64,000 bases of DNA, taken from Streptomyces triticisoli. Lineage in GTDB: Bacteria > Actinomycetota > Actinomycetes > Streptomycetales > Streptomycetaceae. Below, piece by piece: positions 1 through 7,679 of this stretch; position 1 is the stretch's first letter; every line of letters starts with the position of its first letter. The translations under genes and the position numbers were made by a program. Location: contig NZ_QFDQ01000177.1 in assembly GCF_003270085.1 (NCBI RefSeq), positions 27,007 through 91,006 on the forward strand. The letters are read 5' to 3'. Below the pieces are notes generated by a model. That model ran no database searches. It was not told the origin of the DNA and worked only from the letters and a program-made list of their open reading frames with translations.

Positions 1-1306
1 GCTCGCCGTCGCCGAGGAGACGCCGATCGAGGAGGAGCCCGACACCTCCGTACGGGACCGGCTCGCCGCCGACGGCGCCAACGCCCGCCAGACCGAGATG
101 GAGGCCCGCCTCCAGGTCCGTACGCACGAGGAACGTGTCAAGGGACTGGCCGGCCGGGCCGACTCCCTGGACCGGGCCGCCCGCGCCGAACGCGAGGCAC
201 GCGCGCGTGCCGAGCAGCGGCGCGCCCGGCTGCGCCATGAGGCGGCCGTCGCCGGGGCGGTCGCCTCCGGCACCCGGCAGCTGCTCGCACACGTCGAGGT
301 CTCCGTGGCCCGCGCCGAGCGGGAACGCGCCGCCGCCGAGGCCGCGAAGGCCCGGCGCGAGCAGGAACTGACCGCCGCCCGCGCCGAGGGACGCGAGCTC
401 AAGGCCGAACTCGACAAGCTGACGGACTCCGTCCACCGCGGCGAGGTCCTCGGCGCCGAGAAGCGGCTGCGCATCGAACAGCTGGAGACCAGGGCGTTGG
501 AGGAACTCGGTGTCGAACCGGCGGGGCTGGTGGCGGAGTACGGGCCGCACCAGCTCGTGCCGCCCTCACCGCCCGCCGAGGGCGAGCAGCTGCCGGAGGC
601 TGAATCCGACAGCGGCTCCGCCGCGGGCTCGCATCCGCGCAACCGGCCCCGCCCCTTCGCGCGGGCCGAGCAGGAGAAGCGGCTGAAGGCCGCCGAGCGC
701 GCCTACCGGCAGCTCGGCAAGGTCAACCCGCTGGCCCTGGAGGAGTTCGCGGCACTGGAGGAACGCCACAAGTTCCTCAGTGAGCAGCTCGAGGACCTCA
801 AGAAGACCCGAGCCGACCTCCTCCAGGTCGTCAAGGAGGTCGACGAGCGCGTCGAGCAGGTCTTCACCGAGGCCTACCGGGACACCGCCCGCGAGTTCGA
901 GGGAGTCTTCGGCCGGCTCTTCCCGGGCGGCGAGGGACGTCTCGTACTGACCGACCCCGACAACATGCTCACCACGGGCGTCGACGTCGAGGCCCGCCCG
1001 CCGGGCAAGAAGGTCAAGCGGCTGTCCCTGCTCTCCGGCGGCGAGCGGTCGCTGACGGCCGTCGCACTGCTCGTGTCCATCTTCAAGGCCCGCCCGAGCC
1101 CGTTCTACGTCATGGACGAGGTCGAGGCCGCCCTGGACGACACCAACCTCCAGCGGCTGATCCGGATCATGCAGGAGCTGCAGGAGACCTCGCAACTCAT
1201 CGTGATCACGCACCAGAAGCGCACCATGGAAGTGGCGGACGCGCTCTACGGCGTCTCCATGCAGGGCGACGGTGTGTCGAAGGTCATCAGCCAGCGGCTG
1301 CGCTAG
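1..1306 (+). CDS. smc: Chromosome segregation ATPase SMC, C-terminal part (5' end outside window)
   Basis: The reading frame is already open at base 2, so this is the last ~435 residues of SMC, which compacts and segregates chromosomes with ScpA/ScpB. The visible part is a long charged coiled coil rich in Arg, Glu and Ala (frame up to about base 870) followed by the C-terminal half of the ABC head. The head has the signature LLSGGERSL near base 1030, Walker B FYVMDEVEAALDD near 1105 and the H-loop VITHQKRTM near 1205. A Pro/Ser/Gly-rich insertion (bases ~555-650) interrupts the coiled coil before QEKRLKAAERAYRQLG, a site where actinobacterial SMCs vary. The frame stops with TAG at 1304-1306. 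The hinge and Walker A lie upstream of the window. Confidence 0.95.
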   Translation, partial: LAVAEETPIEEEPDTSVRDRLAADGANARQTEMEARLQVRTHEERVKGLAGRADSLDRAARAEREARARAEQRRARLRHEAAVAGAVASGTRQLLAHVEVSVARAERERAAAEAAKARREQELTAARAEGRELKAELDKLTDSVHRGEVLGAEKRLRIEQLETRALEELGVEPAGLVAEYGPHQLVPPSPPAEGEQLPEAESDSGSAAGSHPRNRPRPFARAEQEKRLKAAERAYRQLGKVNPLALEEFAALEERHKFLSEQLEDLKKTRADLLQVVKEVDERVEQVFTEAYRDTAREFEGVFGRLFPGGEGRLVLTDPDNMLTTGVDVEARPPGKKVKRLSLLSGGERSLTAVALLVSIFKARPSPFYVMDEVEAALDDTNLQRLIRIMQELQETSQLIVITHQKRTMEVADALYGVSMQGDGVSKVISQRLR

Positions 1307-1597
1307 CCGAAGCACGGGCCCGGACGGAGGCCCCGCCGCGAGAACTCCCTTGCCATGGACCCCGCGTGCCGCCGCGACTTCGGGGTAGTCGGATCATGTC
1401 CAGTGCTTGACTACAGCACTTGAACATAAACCCACCCAGTGGTGCCGTAAAAGTTCATGTAGTAGCAGGTAGCAGCAGGGGTATTGACTTCGATATTTGA
1501 AGACATGGTCTCTGCGGCGTTGCTTTTGCCTTCAGATCTCACCTGAAAGGGCTGCCCCCCACCCCGGCAGCGTTGCCGGTGCGCCCGAGGAGTACAC
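1307..1597. other. AT-richer intergenic region between smc and the sugar permease
   Basis: These 291 bases contain a stretch (about 1395-1510) with clearly lower GC than the rest of the window. It holds a small hairpin at 1401-1420 (AGTGCT/AGCACT) and a TTGACT at 1484-1489 that could be a -35 element for the downstream permease, although no convincing -10 follows at the right distance. A 31-codon minus-strand reading frame is listed separately. Confidence 0.5.
1411..1506 (-). CDS. Possible 31-residue peptide or gene remnant, low-GC
   Basis: A minus-strand frame opens with ATG at 1506 and ends TAG at 1411. It begins MSSNIEVNTPAATCYYMNF and ends GTTGWVYVQVL. Its codons (TCT, TCA, AAT, GAA, CCT, GCT, TTT, GTT) are unlike Streptomyces genes. 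The end GWVYVQVL resembles the last strand of bacterial SH3 domains, so this may be the surviving tail of an SH3-type secreted protein. It could also be a genuine tiny peptide or chance. The ribosome site is weak (AGAG 6 bases upstream). A hairpin overlaps the stop codon. Confidence 0.25.
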   Translation of the reverse strand: MSSNIEVNTPAATCYYMNFYGTTGWVYVQVL

Positions 1598-3016
1598 GTG
1601 ACAAGCACAGAGCAGGCCCCCAGGCCAGGAGCCAGTACGGCTCATCCCGATCATCTCGGGCACGTCATCTTCATCGCGGCGTCGGCCGCCATGGGCGGTT
1701 TCCTCTTCGGTTACGACAGCTCCGTGATCAATGGCGCCGTCGAGGCCATCCGTCACCGCTACGGCATCGGATCCGCGGAGCTGGCCCAGGTCATCGCCAT
1801 CGCCCTGATCGGCTGCGCCGTCGGCGCCGCGACCGCGGGCCGCATAGCCGACCGCATCGGCCGCATCCTGTGCATGCGGATAGCCGCGATCCTGTTCACC
1901 ATCAGCTCCATCGGCTCGGCCCTGCCCTTCGCCCTGTGGGACCTCGCCTTCTGGCGCATCATCGGCGGCTTCGCCATCGGCATGGCCTCCGTCATCGGCC
2001 CCGCCTACATCGCCGAGGTCGCCCCGCCCGCCTACCGCGGTCGCCTGGGTTCCTTCCAGCAGGCCGCGATCGTCGTCGGCATCGCCATATCCCAGCTGGT
2101 CAACTGGGGTCTGCTCCACGCCGCCGGCGGCAACCAGCGCGGCCGTCTGATCGGCCTGGAGGCCTGGCAGGTCATGCTGGGCGTGATGGTCATCCCGGCC
2201 GTGCTGTACGGGCTGCTCTCCTTCGTCATCCCCGAGTCCCCGCGCTTCCTGGTCTCCGTCGGCCGCCGCGCCCGCGCCCGCGAGATCCTCGCCGAGGTCG
2301 AGGGCAGGGACGTCGACCTCGACGCCCGTGTGGCCGAGATCGAGACCGCCATGAGGCGCGAGCACAAGCCCAGCTTCAAGGACCTGCTCGGCGACAGCTT
2401 CCTCTTCAAGCGGATCGTCTGGATCGGCATCGGCCTGTCCGCCTTCCAGCAGTTCGTCGGCATCAACGTCGCGTTCTACTACTCCACGACGCTGTGGCAG
2501 TCGGTCGGCATCAACCCGACGGACTCGTTCCTCTACTCGTTCACGACATCGATCATCAACATCGTCGGCACCGTGATCGCGATGATCTTCGTGGACCGCA
2601 TCGGCCGCAAGCCGCTCGCGCTCATCGGCTCGGCCGGGATGGTCGTCGGCCTGGGTCTGGAGGCCTGGGCGTTCTCGCACCCCCTGGTCAACGGCAAGCT
2701 GCCGGCCCCCCAGGGCCTGATCGCCCTGCTCGCCGCCCACCTCTTCGTCCTCTTCTTCGCCCTGTCCTGGGGTGTGGTCGTCTGGGTCCTGCTCGGTGAG
2801 ATGTTCCCGAACAGGATCCGCGCCGCCGCCCTGGGCGTGGCTGCCTCCGCCCAGTGGATCGCCAACTGGGCCATCACCGCGAGCTTCCCGTCGCTGGCCG
2901 ACTGGAACCTCTCCGGCACCTACATGATCTACACGTTCTTCGCGGCGCTCTCCATCCCGTTCGTCCTGAAGTTCGTCAAGGAGACGAAGGGCAGGGCGCT
3001 GGAGGAGATGGGATGA
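1598..3016 (+). CDS. glcP: Sugar/H+ symporter, MFS sugar porter family (GlcP-like)
   Basis: This 472-residue protein is a 12-helix sugar porter of the glucose/galactose/xylose symporter type and should import a hexose with protons. Family marks are GGFLFGYDSSVINGA in helix 1, GRIADRIGR in the helix 2-3 loop, PESPRFLV at the end of helix 6 (residue ~215), QQFVGINVAFYYS in helix 7, DRIGRKPL in the helix 8-9 loop and a final KETKGRALEEM. The GTG start at 1598 has a GAGGAG ribosome site at 1588-1593. In S. coelicolor the gene next to smc is, as I recall, the glucose permease GlcP; the symbol rests on that and on family motifs. It is convergent with the NCS1 permease gene. Confidence 0.85.
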   Translation: MTSTEQAPRPGASTAHPDHLGHVIFIAASAAMGGFLFGYDSSVINGAVEAIRHRYGIGSAELAQVIAIALIGCAVGAATAGRIADRIGRILCMRIAAILFTISSIGSALPFALWDLAFWRIIGGFAIGMASVIGPAYIAEVAPPAYRGRLGSFQQAAIVVGIAISQLVNWGLLHAAGGNQRGRLIGLEAWQVMLGVMVIPAVLYGLLSFVIPESPRFLVSVGRRARAREILAEVEGRDVDLDARVAEIETAMRREHKPSFKDLLGDSFLFKRIVWIGIGLSAFQQFVGINVAFYYSTTLWQSVGINPTDSFLYSFTTSIINIVGTVIAMIFVDRIGRKPLALIGSAGMVVGLGLEAWAFSHPLVNGKLPAPQGLIALLAAHLFVLFFALSWGVVVWVLLGEMFPNRIRAAALGVAASAQWIANWAITASFPSLADWNLSGTYMIYTFFAALSIPFVLKFVKETKGRALEEMG

Positions 3017-3078
3017 CCGTTCCCGGGCAGTGAGCGGGAGCGAGTCCGCTCGCAGGCACGCCCCGAACGGGTTGGGGC

Positions 3079-3118
3079 GCACATCGGCGTCCCCCGCGAC
3101 CGGAGGACGCCGATGTGC
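3079..3118. terminator. Terminator hairpin after the sugar permease gene
   Basis: A perfect 14-bp inverted repeat (GCACATCGGCGTCC at 3079-3092 and its complement at 3105-3118) lies 62 bases past the permease stop. It sits between two convergent genes and could work in both directions. The rest of 3017-3316 holds GC-rich palindromic stretches (for example around 3195-3230) and no gene I can support. Confidence 0.7.
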
Positions 3119-3316
3119 ACGCCTTGCGGCCTGGCCATGTGGATGCGGCCAGAGGCGGCGGGGAGGCCCTGAACCATCTCGCTGGTGGAGCAGGGGCCCC
3201 GTACTCCCTCCCCCGGAGGGGGCGCCCCCGGGCACCGCACCCGGCGTCCCGGATCGCACGGCAGCGTCCCCCCGGCCGGCCCAGCACGCCGCAAGGCCGT
3301 CAGCCGCCCGGCCCGG

Positions 3317-4840
3317 TCACCGCCCGGGCGGGGCGGCGGTTTTCGCCGGCGAGTCCCACCCGCGGACGAGGGGAGTCGGGGCGCTTCGGACGCCCAGGGG
3401 TTCCAGCCGCTCGACGGGCTTCGCGGTGGCCGCCGCCCGGGGCGGTACCGGCGGCTTGGGCAGCACCAGGTACAGCAGGCCGGAGATCACAATCGTCGCG
3501 ATCCAGCCGAGGCCGTACTCGCCGATGACGTTGTTCCCGGCCAGCGGGCCGGTGAACCAGACGGAGGTGGTGAACATCAGCCCCGCGGCGAGGCCGGTCG
3601 CCCAGGCGGTGACCGCGGCGGGGGAGAAGCCGCCCCGGTACCAGTAGGCGCTGGTGCGGCTGGTGTCGGCCATGGCCCGGCCGTCGTACTCCGTGCGCCG
3701 CAGCATGTCCGCGCCGAAGACACCGACCCAGGCGGAGAAGGCGACCGCGAGCAGCGACAGGAAGGCGATGAACGAGCCCAGGAAACTGGTCGCCACCAGC
3801 ATCAGCACACCGCCGAACACCAGAGAGATCACGGCGTTGACCGACACCGCCCAGTGGCGCGGCACCTTGAAACCCAGGGTCTGCGCGGTGAAGCCGGCCG
3901 AGTACATCGACATCGCGTTGATCAGCAGCATGCCGATCAGCGCGATCAGCAGATACGGCACCGCGATCCAGGTCGGCAGGATCCTCCCGAGGAAGGAGAC
4001 CGGGTCGGCGGCCGAGGCGAGGTCCGGCACGGAGACCGCCATCACCGCGCCCATGAGGACCATCGGCAGGACGACGATGCCGGCGCCGCCGACCGAGGTG
4101 CCCACGATCGCCCTGGCGGAGGCCGTACGCGGCAGATAGCGCGTGAAGTCCGGCGCCGACGGGATCCAGCTGACGCCGCCCGCCGCGACCATGCCGATAC
4201 CGGTGATCACCGCGGCCGTCGAACCGGCGGAGTGGGCGAACACCCTCGGCCAGTCGGTGTCCACGATCAGGAAGGCGAGGACCAGGACCGAGAACAGACC
4301 GAAGAGGTAGGTCGCGTACTTGTTGCACTTCTGCACGGCGTTGATGCCGAGCCCGGAGATCGCGAAGGTCGCGGCGACGAACGCCAGCAGCGTCACCATG
4401 TCCAGCGCGCTGTTCGCCTTCAGGCCGAACAGGATGTGCAGGATGGTGAGCATCGCGTAGGCACCGACCACCGCGTTGATCGTCTCCCAGCCCCAGCGGG
4501 CCACCCAGATCAGCGAGCCGGGCAGCAGGTTGCCGCGCTGCCCGAAGACCGCCCGGGACAGCGCCATGCCGGGCGCCCCGCCGCGCTTGCCCGCGATGCC
4601 GATGAGCCCGACCAGGCCGTACGACACGACAGGGGCGGCGACGGCGACGACGAGCGCCTGCCAGAGATTGAGGCGGTACGCCACGACGAGGCTCGCGCCC
4701 ATGGTGAGCAGCAGCACGCTGATGTTGGCGCCGACCCAGGTGGGGAACAGCTCGCGGGTTCTGGCGGTGCGCTCATGATCGGGCACCTGTTCGATGCCGC
4801 GGGTTTCCAGTGCGCCTTCTGTCTCGGGGGTCTTGCTCAT
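3317..4840 (-). CDS. NCS1-family permease (cytosine/purine/hydantoin type)
   Basis: This is a 507-residue, 12-helix NCS1 (nucleobase:cation symporter-1) transporter, closest in pattern to CodB-like cytosine permeases. Helix 1 (WVGANISVLLLTMGASLV) follows a 35-residue polar N-terminus. GMALSRAVFGQRGNLLPG and WVARWGWETINAVVGAY are the family's helix 2-3 signature, and VSWIPSAPDFTRYLP in the middle is also typical. Substrate cannot be fixed from sequence: cytosine, a purine or allantoin are all possible. The ATG at 4840 overlaps the stop of a 5-codon reading frame whose start sequence duplicates that of this gene (see next entry). Confidence 0.85.
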   Translation of the reverse strand: MSKTPETEGALETRGIEQVPDHERTARTRELFPTWVGANISVLLLTMGASLVVAYRLNLWQALVVAVAAPVVSYGLVGLIGIAGKRGGAPGMALSRAVFGQRGNLLPGSLIWVARWGWETINAVVGAYAMLTILHILFGLKANSALDMVTLLAFVAATFAISGLGINAVQKCNKYATYLFGLFSVLVLAFLIVDTDWPRVFAHSAGSTAAVITGIGMVAAGGVSWIPSAPDFTRYLPRTASARAIVGTSVGGAGIVVLPMVLMGAVMAVSVPDLASAADPVSFLGRILPTWIAVPYLLIALIGMLLINAMSMYSAGFTAQTLGFKVPRHWAVSVNAVISLVFGGVLMLVATSFLGSFIAFLSLLAVAFSAWVGVFGADMLRRTEYDGRAMADTSRTSAYWYRGGFSPAAVTAWATGLAAGLMFTTSVWFTGPLAGNNVIGEYGLGWIATIVISGLLYLVLPKPPVPPRAAATAKPVERLEPLGVRSAPTPLVRGWDSPAKTAAPPGR

Positions 4841-4854
4841 GCGGTCTTGCTCAT
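4837..4854 (-). promoter_or_regulatory. Five-codon upstream reading frame overlapping the permease start
   Basis: On the minus strand ATG AGC AAG ACC GCA TGA runs from 4854 to 4837, and its TGA overlaps the ATG (4840) of the permease. The 12 bases ATGAGCAAGACC occur twice, 14 bases apart, so the start region looks tandemly duplicated. The arrangement would let ribosomes finishing MSKTA restart on the permease ATG. Confidence 0.45.
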
Positions 4855-5025
4855 GAAGAAGGGTTCCGTGCCTGGGTCGGGGAGAGGGGAGGGGGGTTCT
4901 GCGCGTATGGACGCGACCCGCCCCATCCTACTTTGATCCGACTTTTGCCATTCAGTGGCGTTTGTCTCCTCGCCGAAGAAACAAGCCCCCTCAGGCCGGG
5001 AACCATGGCTGATACTGGCAGGGTT

Positions 5026-6234
5026 ATGGAAACCATCATCCTTGCTGTAGTCATCGCCGTGGTGGTGCTCGGCGCGCTCGGCGGGCTCATCGTCGGCAGC
5101 AGGCGGAGGAAGCCGCTGCCCCCGCCGCCGCCCACGCCCCCCGACATCACCGCCCCTCCGGCCGAGCCGCACGTGGGCGAGGAGGCCGAGACGCCGCGCG
5201 AGGAGCCGCGGCGGACGATCGAGGAGGTGGACCTGCCCGACGGGTCGGCCCCCGTCGCCGTCGAGGAGCTGCCCGTCGAGGAGCTTCCGGCACCCGTGAT
5301 CGAGGTGCCGGAGCCCACCGCCGGCCGTCTGGTCCGGCTGCGCGCCCGCCTCTCCCGCTCGCAGAACGCCCTGGGCAAGGGCCTGCTCACGCTGCTGTCC
5401 CGTGAACACCTCGACGAGGACACCTGGGAGGAGGTCGAGGACACCCTGCTGACCGCCGACGTCGGCGTGCAGCCCACCCAGGAGCTGGTCGAGCGGCTGC
5501 GTGAACGCGTGCGCGTGCTCGGTACCCGCACCCCCGCGGAGCTGCGCGGTCTGCTGCGCGAGGAGCTGCTCACGCTGATCGGCACCGACATGGACCGCAC
5601 CGTGAAGACCGAGCCGGCCACCAGCAAGCCCGGCATCGTGATGGTCGTCGGAGTCAACGGCACCGGCAAGACCACCACGACCGGCAAGCTCGCCCGCGTG
5701 CTGGTCGCCGACGGCCGCAGCGTCGTCCTGGGTGCCGCCGACACCTTCCGCGCGGCCGCTGCCGACCAGCTGCAGACCTGGGGCGAGCGGGTCGGCGCCT
5801 ACACCGTGCGCGGCCCGGAGGCCGGCGACCCCGCCTCCGTCGCCTTCGACGCGGTGAAGGAGGGCAAGGAGATGGGCGCCGACGTGGTACTCATCGACAC
5901 CGCCGGCCGCCTGCACACCAAGACCGGCCTCATGGACGAGCTCGGCAAGGTCAAGCGCGTCGTGGAGAAGCACGCCCCGCTGGACGAGGTCCTGCTCGTA
6001 CTCGACGCGACCACCGGCCAGAACGGCCTGATCCAGGCCCGCGTCTTCGCCGAGGTCGTCGACATCACCGGCATCGTCCTCACCAAGCTGGACGGCACGG
6101 CCAAGGGCGGCATCGTGGCCGCCGTCCAGCGTGAACTGGGCGTACCGGTCAAGCTGGTCGGCCTCGGCGAGGGCCCGGACGACCTGGCCCCCTTCGAACC
6201 GGAGGCCTTCGTCGACGCCATCATCGGAGACTGA
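5026..6234 (+). CDS. ftsY: Signal recognition particle receptor FtsY
   Basis: FtsY is the membrane-bound SRP GTPase that accepts ribosome-nascent chain complexes from Ffh. At 402 residues it starts with a single membrane anchor (ETIILAVVIAVVVLGALGG), then a proline- and glutamate-rich linker, the NG-domain helical bundle (from about residue 100) and the GTPase core: P-loop GVNGTGKTTTTGK (~210), DTFRAAAADQL, DTAGRLHTK and TKLDGTAKGG. I chose ATG 5026 because it places the anchor at the N-terminus as in other Streptomyces FtsY. An ATG at 5005 would add seven residues. It stands alone, followed by a terminator, with its partner ffh 5 kb downstream. Confidence 0.95.
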   Translation: METIILAVVIAVVVLGALGGLIVGSRRRKPLPPPPPTPPDITAPPAEPHVGEEAETPREEPRRTIEEVDLPDGSAPVAVEELPVEELPAPVIEVPEPTAGRLVRLRARLSRSQNALGKGLLTLLSREHLDEDTWEEVEDTLLTADVGVQPTQELVERLRERVRVLGTRTPAELRGLLREELLTLIGTDMDRTVKTEPATSKPGIVMVVGVNGTGKTTTTGKLARVLVADGRSVVLGAADTFRAAAADQLQTWGERVGAYTVRGPEAGDPASVAFDAVKEGKEMGADVVLIDTAGRLHTKTGLMDELGKVKRVVEKHAPLDEVLLVLDATTGQNGLIQARVFAEVVDITGIVLTKLDGTAKGGIVAAVQRELGVPVKLVGLGEGPDDLAPFEPEAFVDAIIGD

Positions 6235-6252
6235 TCCCCACCCACCGAGCGA

Positions 6253-6282
6253 ACGCCCGCCCCGGTCCCCCGGGGCGGGCGT
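6253..6282 (+). terminator. ftsY terminator
   Basis: A 13-bp perfect stem (ACGCCCGCCCCGG and its complement) with a 4-base loop starts 19 bases after the ftsY stop. As usual in Streptomyces there is no U-tract. Confidence 0.75.
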
Positions 6283-6569
6283 CGCTGTCGACAGGGCCCG
6301 CGCGGCGGGGGCCACACTCCCGCAGGCGCCCGAGGCGACGCCGAAACCGAGGGCCGCGCCCCTCGCCCCTCGCCCACCGAGCCCCAGCCGCGAGCCACAT
6401 CCACGCCGTGCCGTCGTTGTTCCGTGCCGGGCTGCCGCAGTACGCCGCAGTCGGCGCGCCCGCCGGTCGCTCACCCCCCGCCTGAGCGCGGTCGGGAGAC
6501 AGAGATCGAGGGGCCGCGCCGGCGCGGGGCGGTCGTGGGGTTCCTGAGCGGCGGCCGTATGCCCGGCGG
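6283..6569. other. Non-coding interval between ftsY and the prim/pol-like gene
   Basis: I see no gene here. Open frames are the out-of-frame continuations of ftsY or of the convergent gene and lack ribosome sites. Confidence 0.5.
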
Positions 6570-7232
6570 TTACGCCCGGGAGCGGTGGGCCACGTAGGCC
6601 AGGGTGCCCAGGAGGAGGCGGGCCTCGGGGGGCCTGGCGGCGTCCAGGGCGGGTGGGCGGAGCCAGCGGACCGGGCCCCGGCCGCCCCGGTCGGAGGGCG
6701 GGGCCGTGAGGTGGGTGCCCGGGCCGAGGCCGCACAGGTCGAGCGAGGTGGGGTCGTCCCAGCCCAGGCGGTAGAGGAGGGCCGGCAGTTGGGCGGCGGC
6801 CCCGGGGGAGACGAAGAAGTGCGCGCGCCCCTCGGGGGTGGCGGTCACCGGGCCGAGGGGGAGGCCCATGCGCTCCAGCCGGGCCAGGGCACGGCGCCCG
6901 GCCGGCTCGGCCACCTCGATGACGTCGAACGCGCGCCCGACCGCCAGCATCACCGAGGCCCCGGGCAGCTCCGCCCATGCCCTGCTCACCTCGTCGAGCG
7001 TGGCGCCGGCCGGGATTTCGGGCGCGAACTCCAGAGGGTGCGCGCCCGGCGCCGGACAGTCCGTACGGCCGCAGGAGCACGCGCCGCCGACGGCCCGCGC
7101 GCCCCGCACCACGTCCCAGCCCCACAGCCCGGTGTACTCGGCCACCGCCGTGCACTCCGACGAGCGGTACGACCGGCCGCGCCGCCGCGTGCCGGAGCGG
7201 ATCTCGCGCATGCCGCCGATCGTGAAGCCCAT
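6570..7232 (-). CDS. Small prim/pol-domain-like protein
   Basis: This 220-residue protein resembles the N-terminal domain of bifunctional primase/polymerases (archaeo-eukaryotic primase fold), but stands alone without a helicase. Supporting pieces are the N-terminal YTGLWGWDVVRGAR, a Cys pair region CSCGRTDCPAPGAHPLE that in this family could bind zinc, AVGRAFDVIEV where catalytic prim/pols have a Dx(D/E) motif, TPEGRAHFFVSPG and GLGPGTHLTAPPSDR. The acidic motif is weak, so enzymatic activity is doubtful. The ATG at 7232 is preceded by GGAGGGG. Actinomycetes keep such a gene next to nsdA in my recollection; its role is unknown. Confidence 0.6.
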   Translation of the reverse strand: MGFTIGGMREIRSGTRRRGRSYRSSECTAVAEYTGLWGWDVVRGARAVGGACSCGRTDCPAPGAHPLEFAPEIPAGATLDEVSRAWAELPGASVMLAVGRAFDVIEVAEPAGRRALARLERMGLPLGPVTATPEGRAHFFVSPGAAAQLPALLYRLGWDDPTSLDLCGLGPGTHLTAPPSDRGGRGPVRWLRPPALDAARPPEARLLLGTLAYVAHRSRA

Positions 7233-7679
7233 GCCCCCTCCAACGGTTCCACCGCCCCGATGGTTACGAGACGAATGTGAATCGTGACTCTGTGTTTCCG
7301 CTCCCTCCCGGCGCGGCCGGGTCCCCGCAGCGTCCGGAAGCACCCCGGGTGGTGCGCCCCGCGGCGCGCGCCCTGACGCACACCGCTCCGCCCGCCCGCG
7401 GTTGTCCTGTGTCAAGTGAATCGCGTAAGGGCCACCGAGGGTTCATTCGAAGGGGTGGCGAATGGTGGCGTTTCATGAATCCCCATGGCTGTACCGGTGA
7501 TCGTGGGGTTACTGTAAGTGCGCGAGTCCTGGGAGCACATGCGCTCGTGGGTATGCCGGAGGCAAGTCGGCAGTCCGTTCGAAGGGTGAGAATCGGCGGA
7601 CGAACGGCCGTATTGACAGGCATTCTGATAGGGCTTGGCGCACTCAGCGACAAGTGGTCTCAGGGATGGGGGCGTTCCA
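7233..7679. other. Divergent promoter region of prim/pol-like gene and nsdA
   Basis: This 447-base non-coding stretch is less GC-rich than the flanking genes (especially 7440-7660). It contains a TTGACA at 7613-7618 without a matching -10 at 16-18 bases. No gene is supportable. A long leader for nsdA is likely. Confidence 0.45.

Noticed and set aside
1532..3259. 575-residue minus-strand open frame
   Set aside because: It is antisense to the sugar permease gene, rich in Asp/Gly/Arg as expected for GC-rich shadow frames, with no ribosome site.
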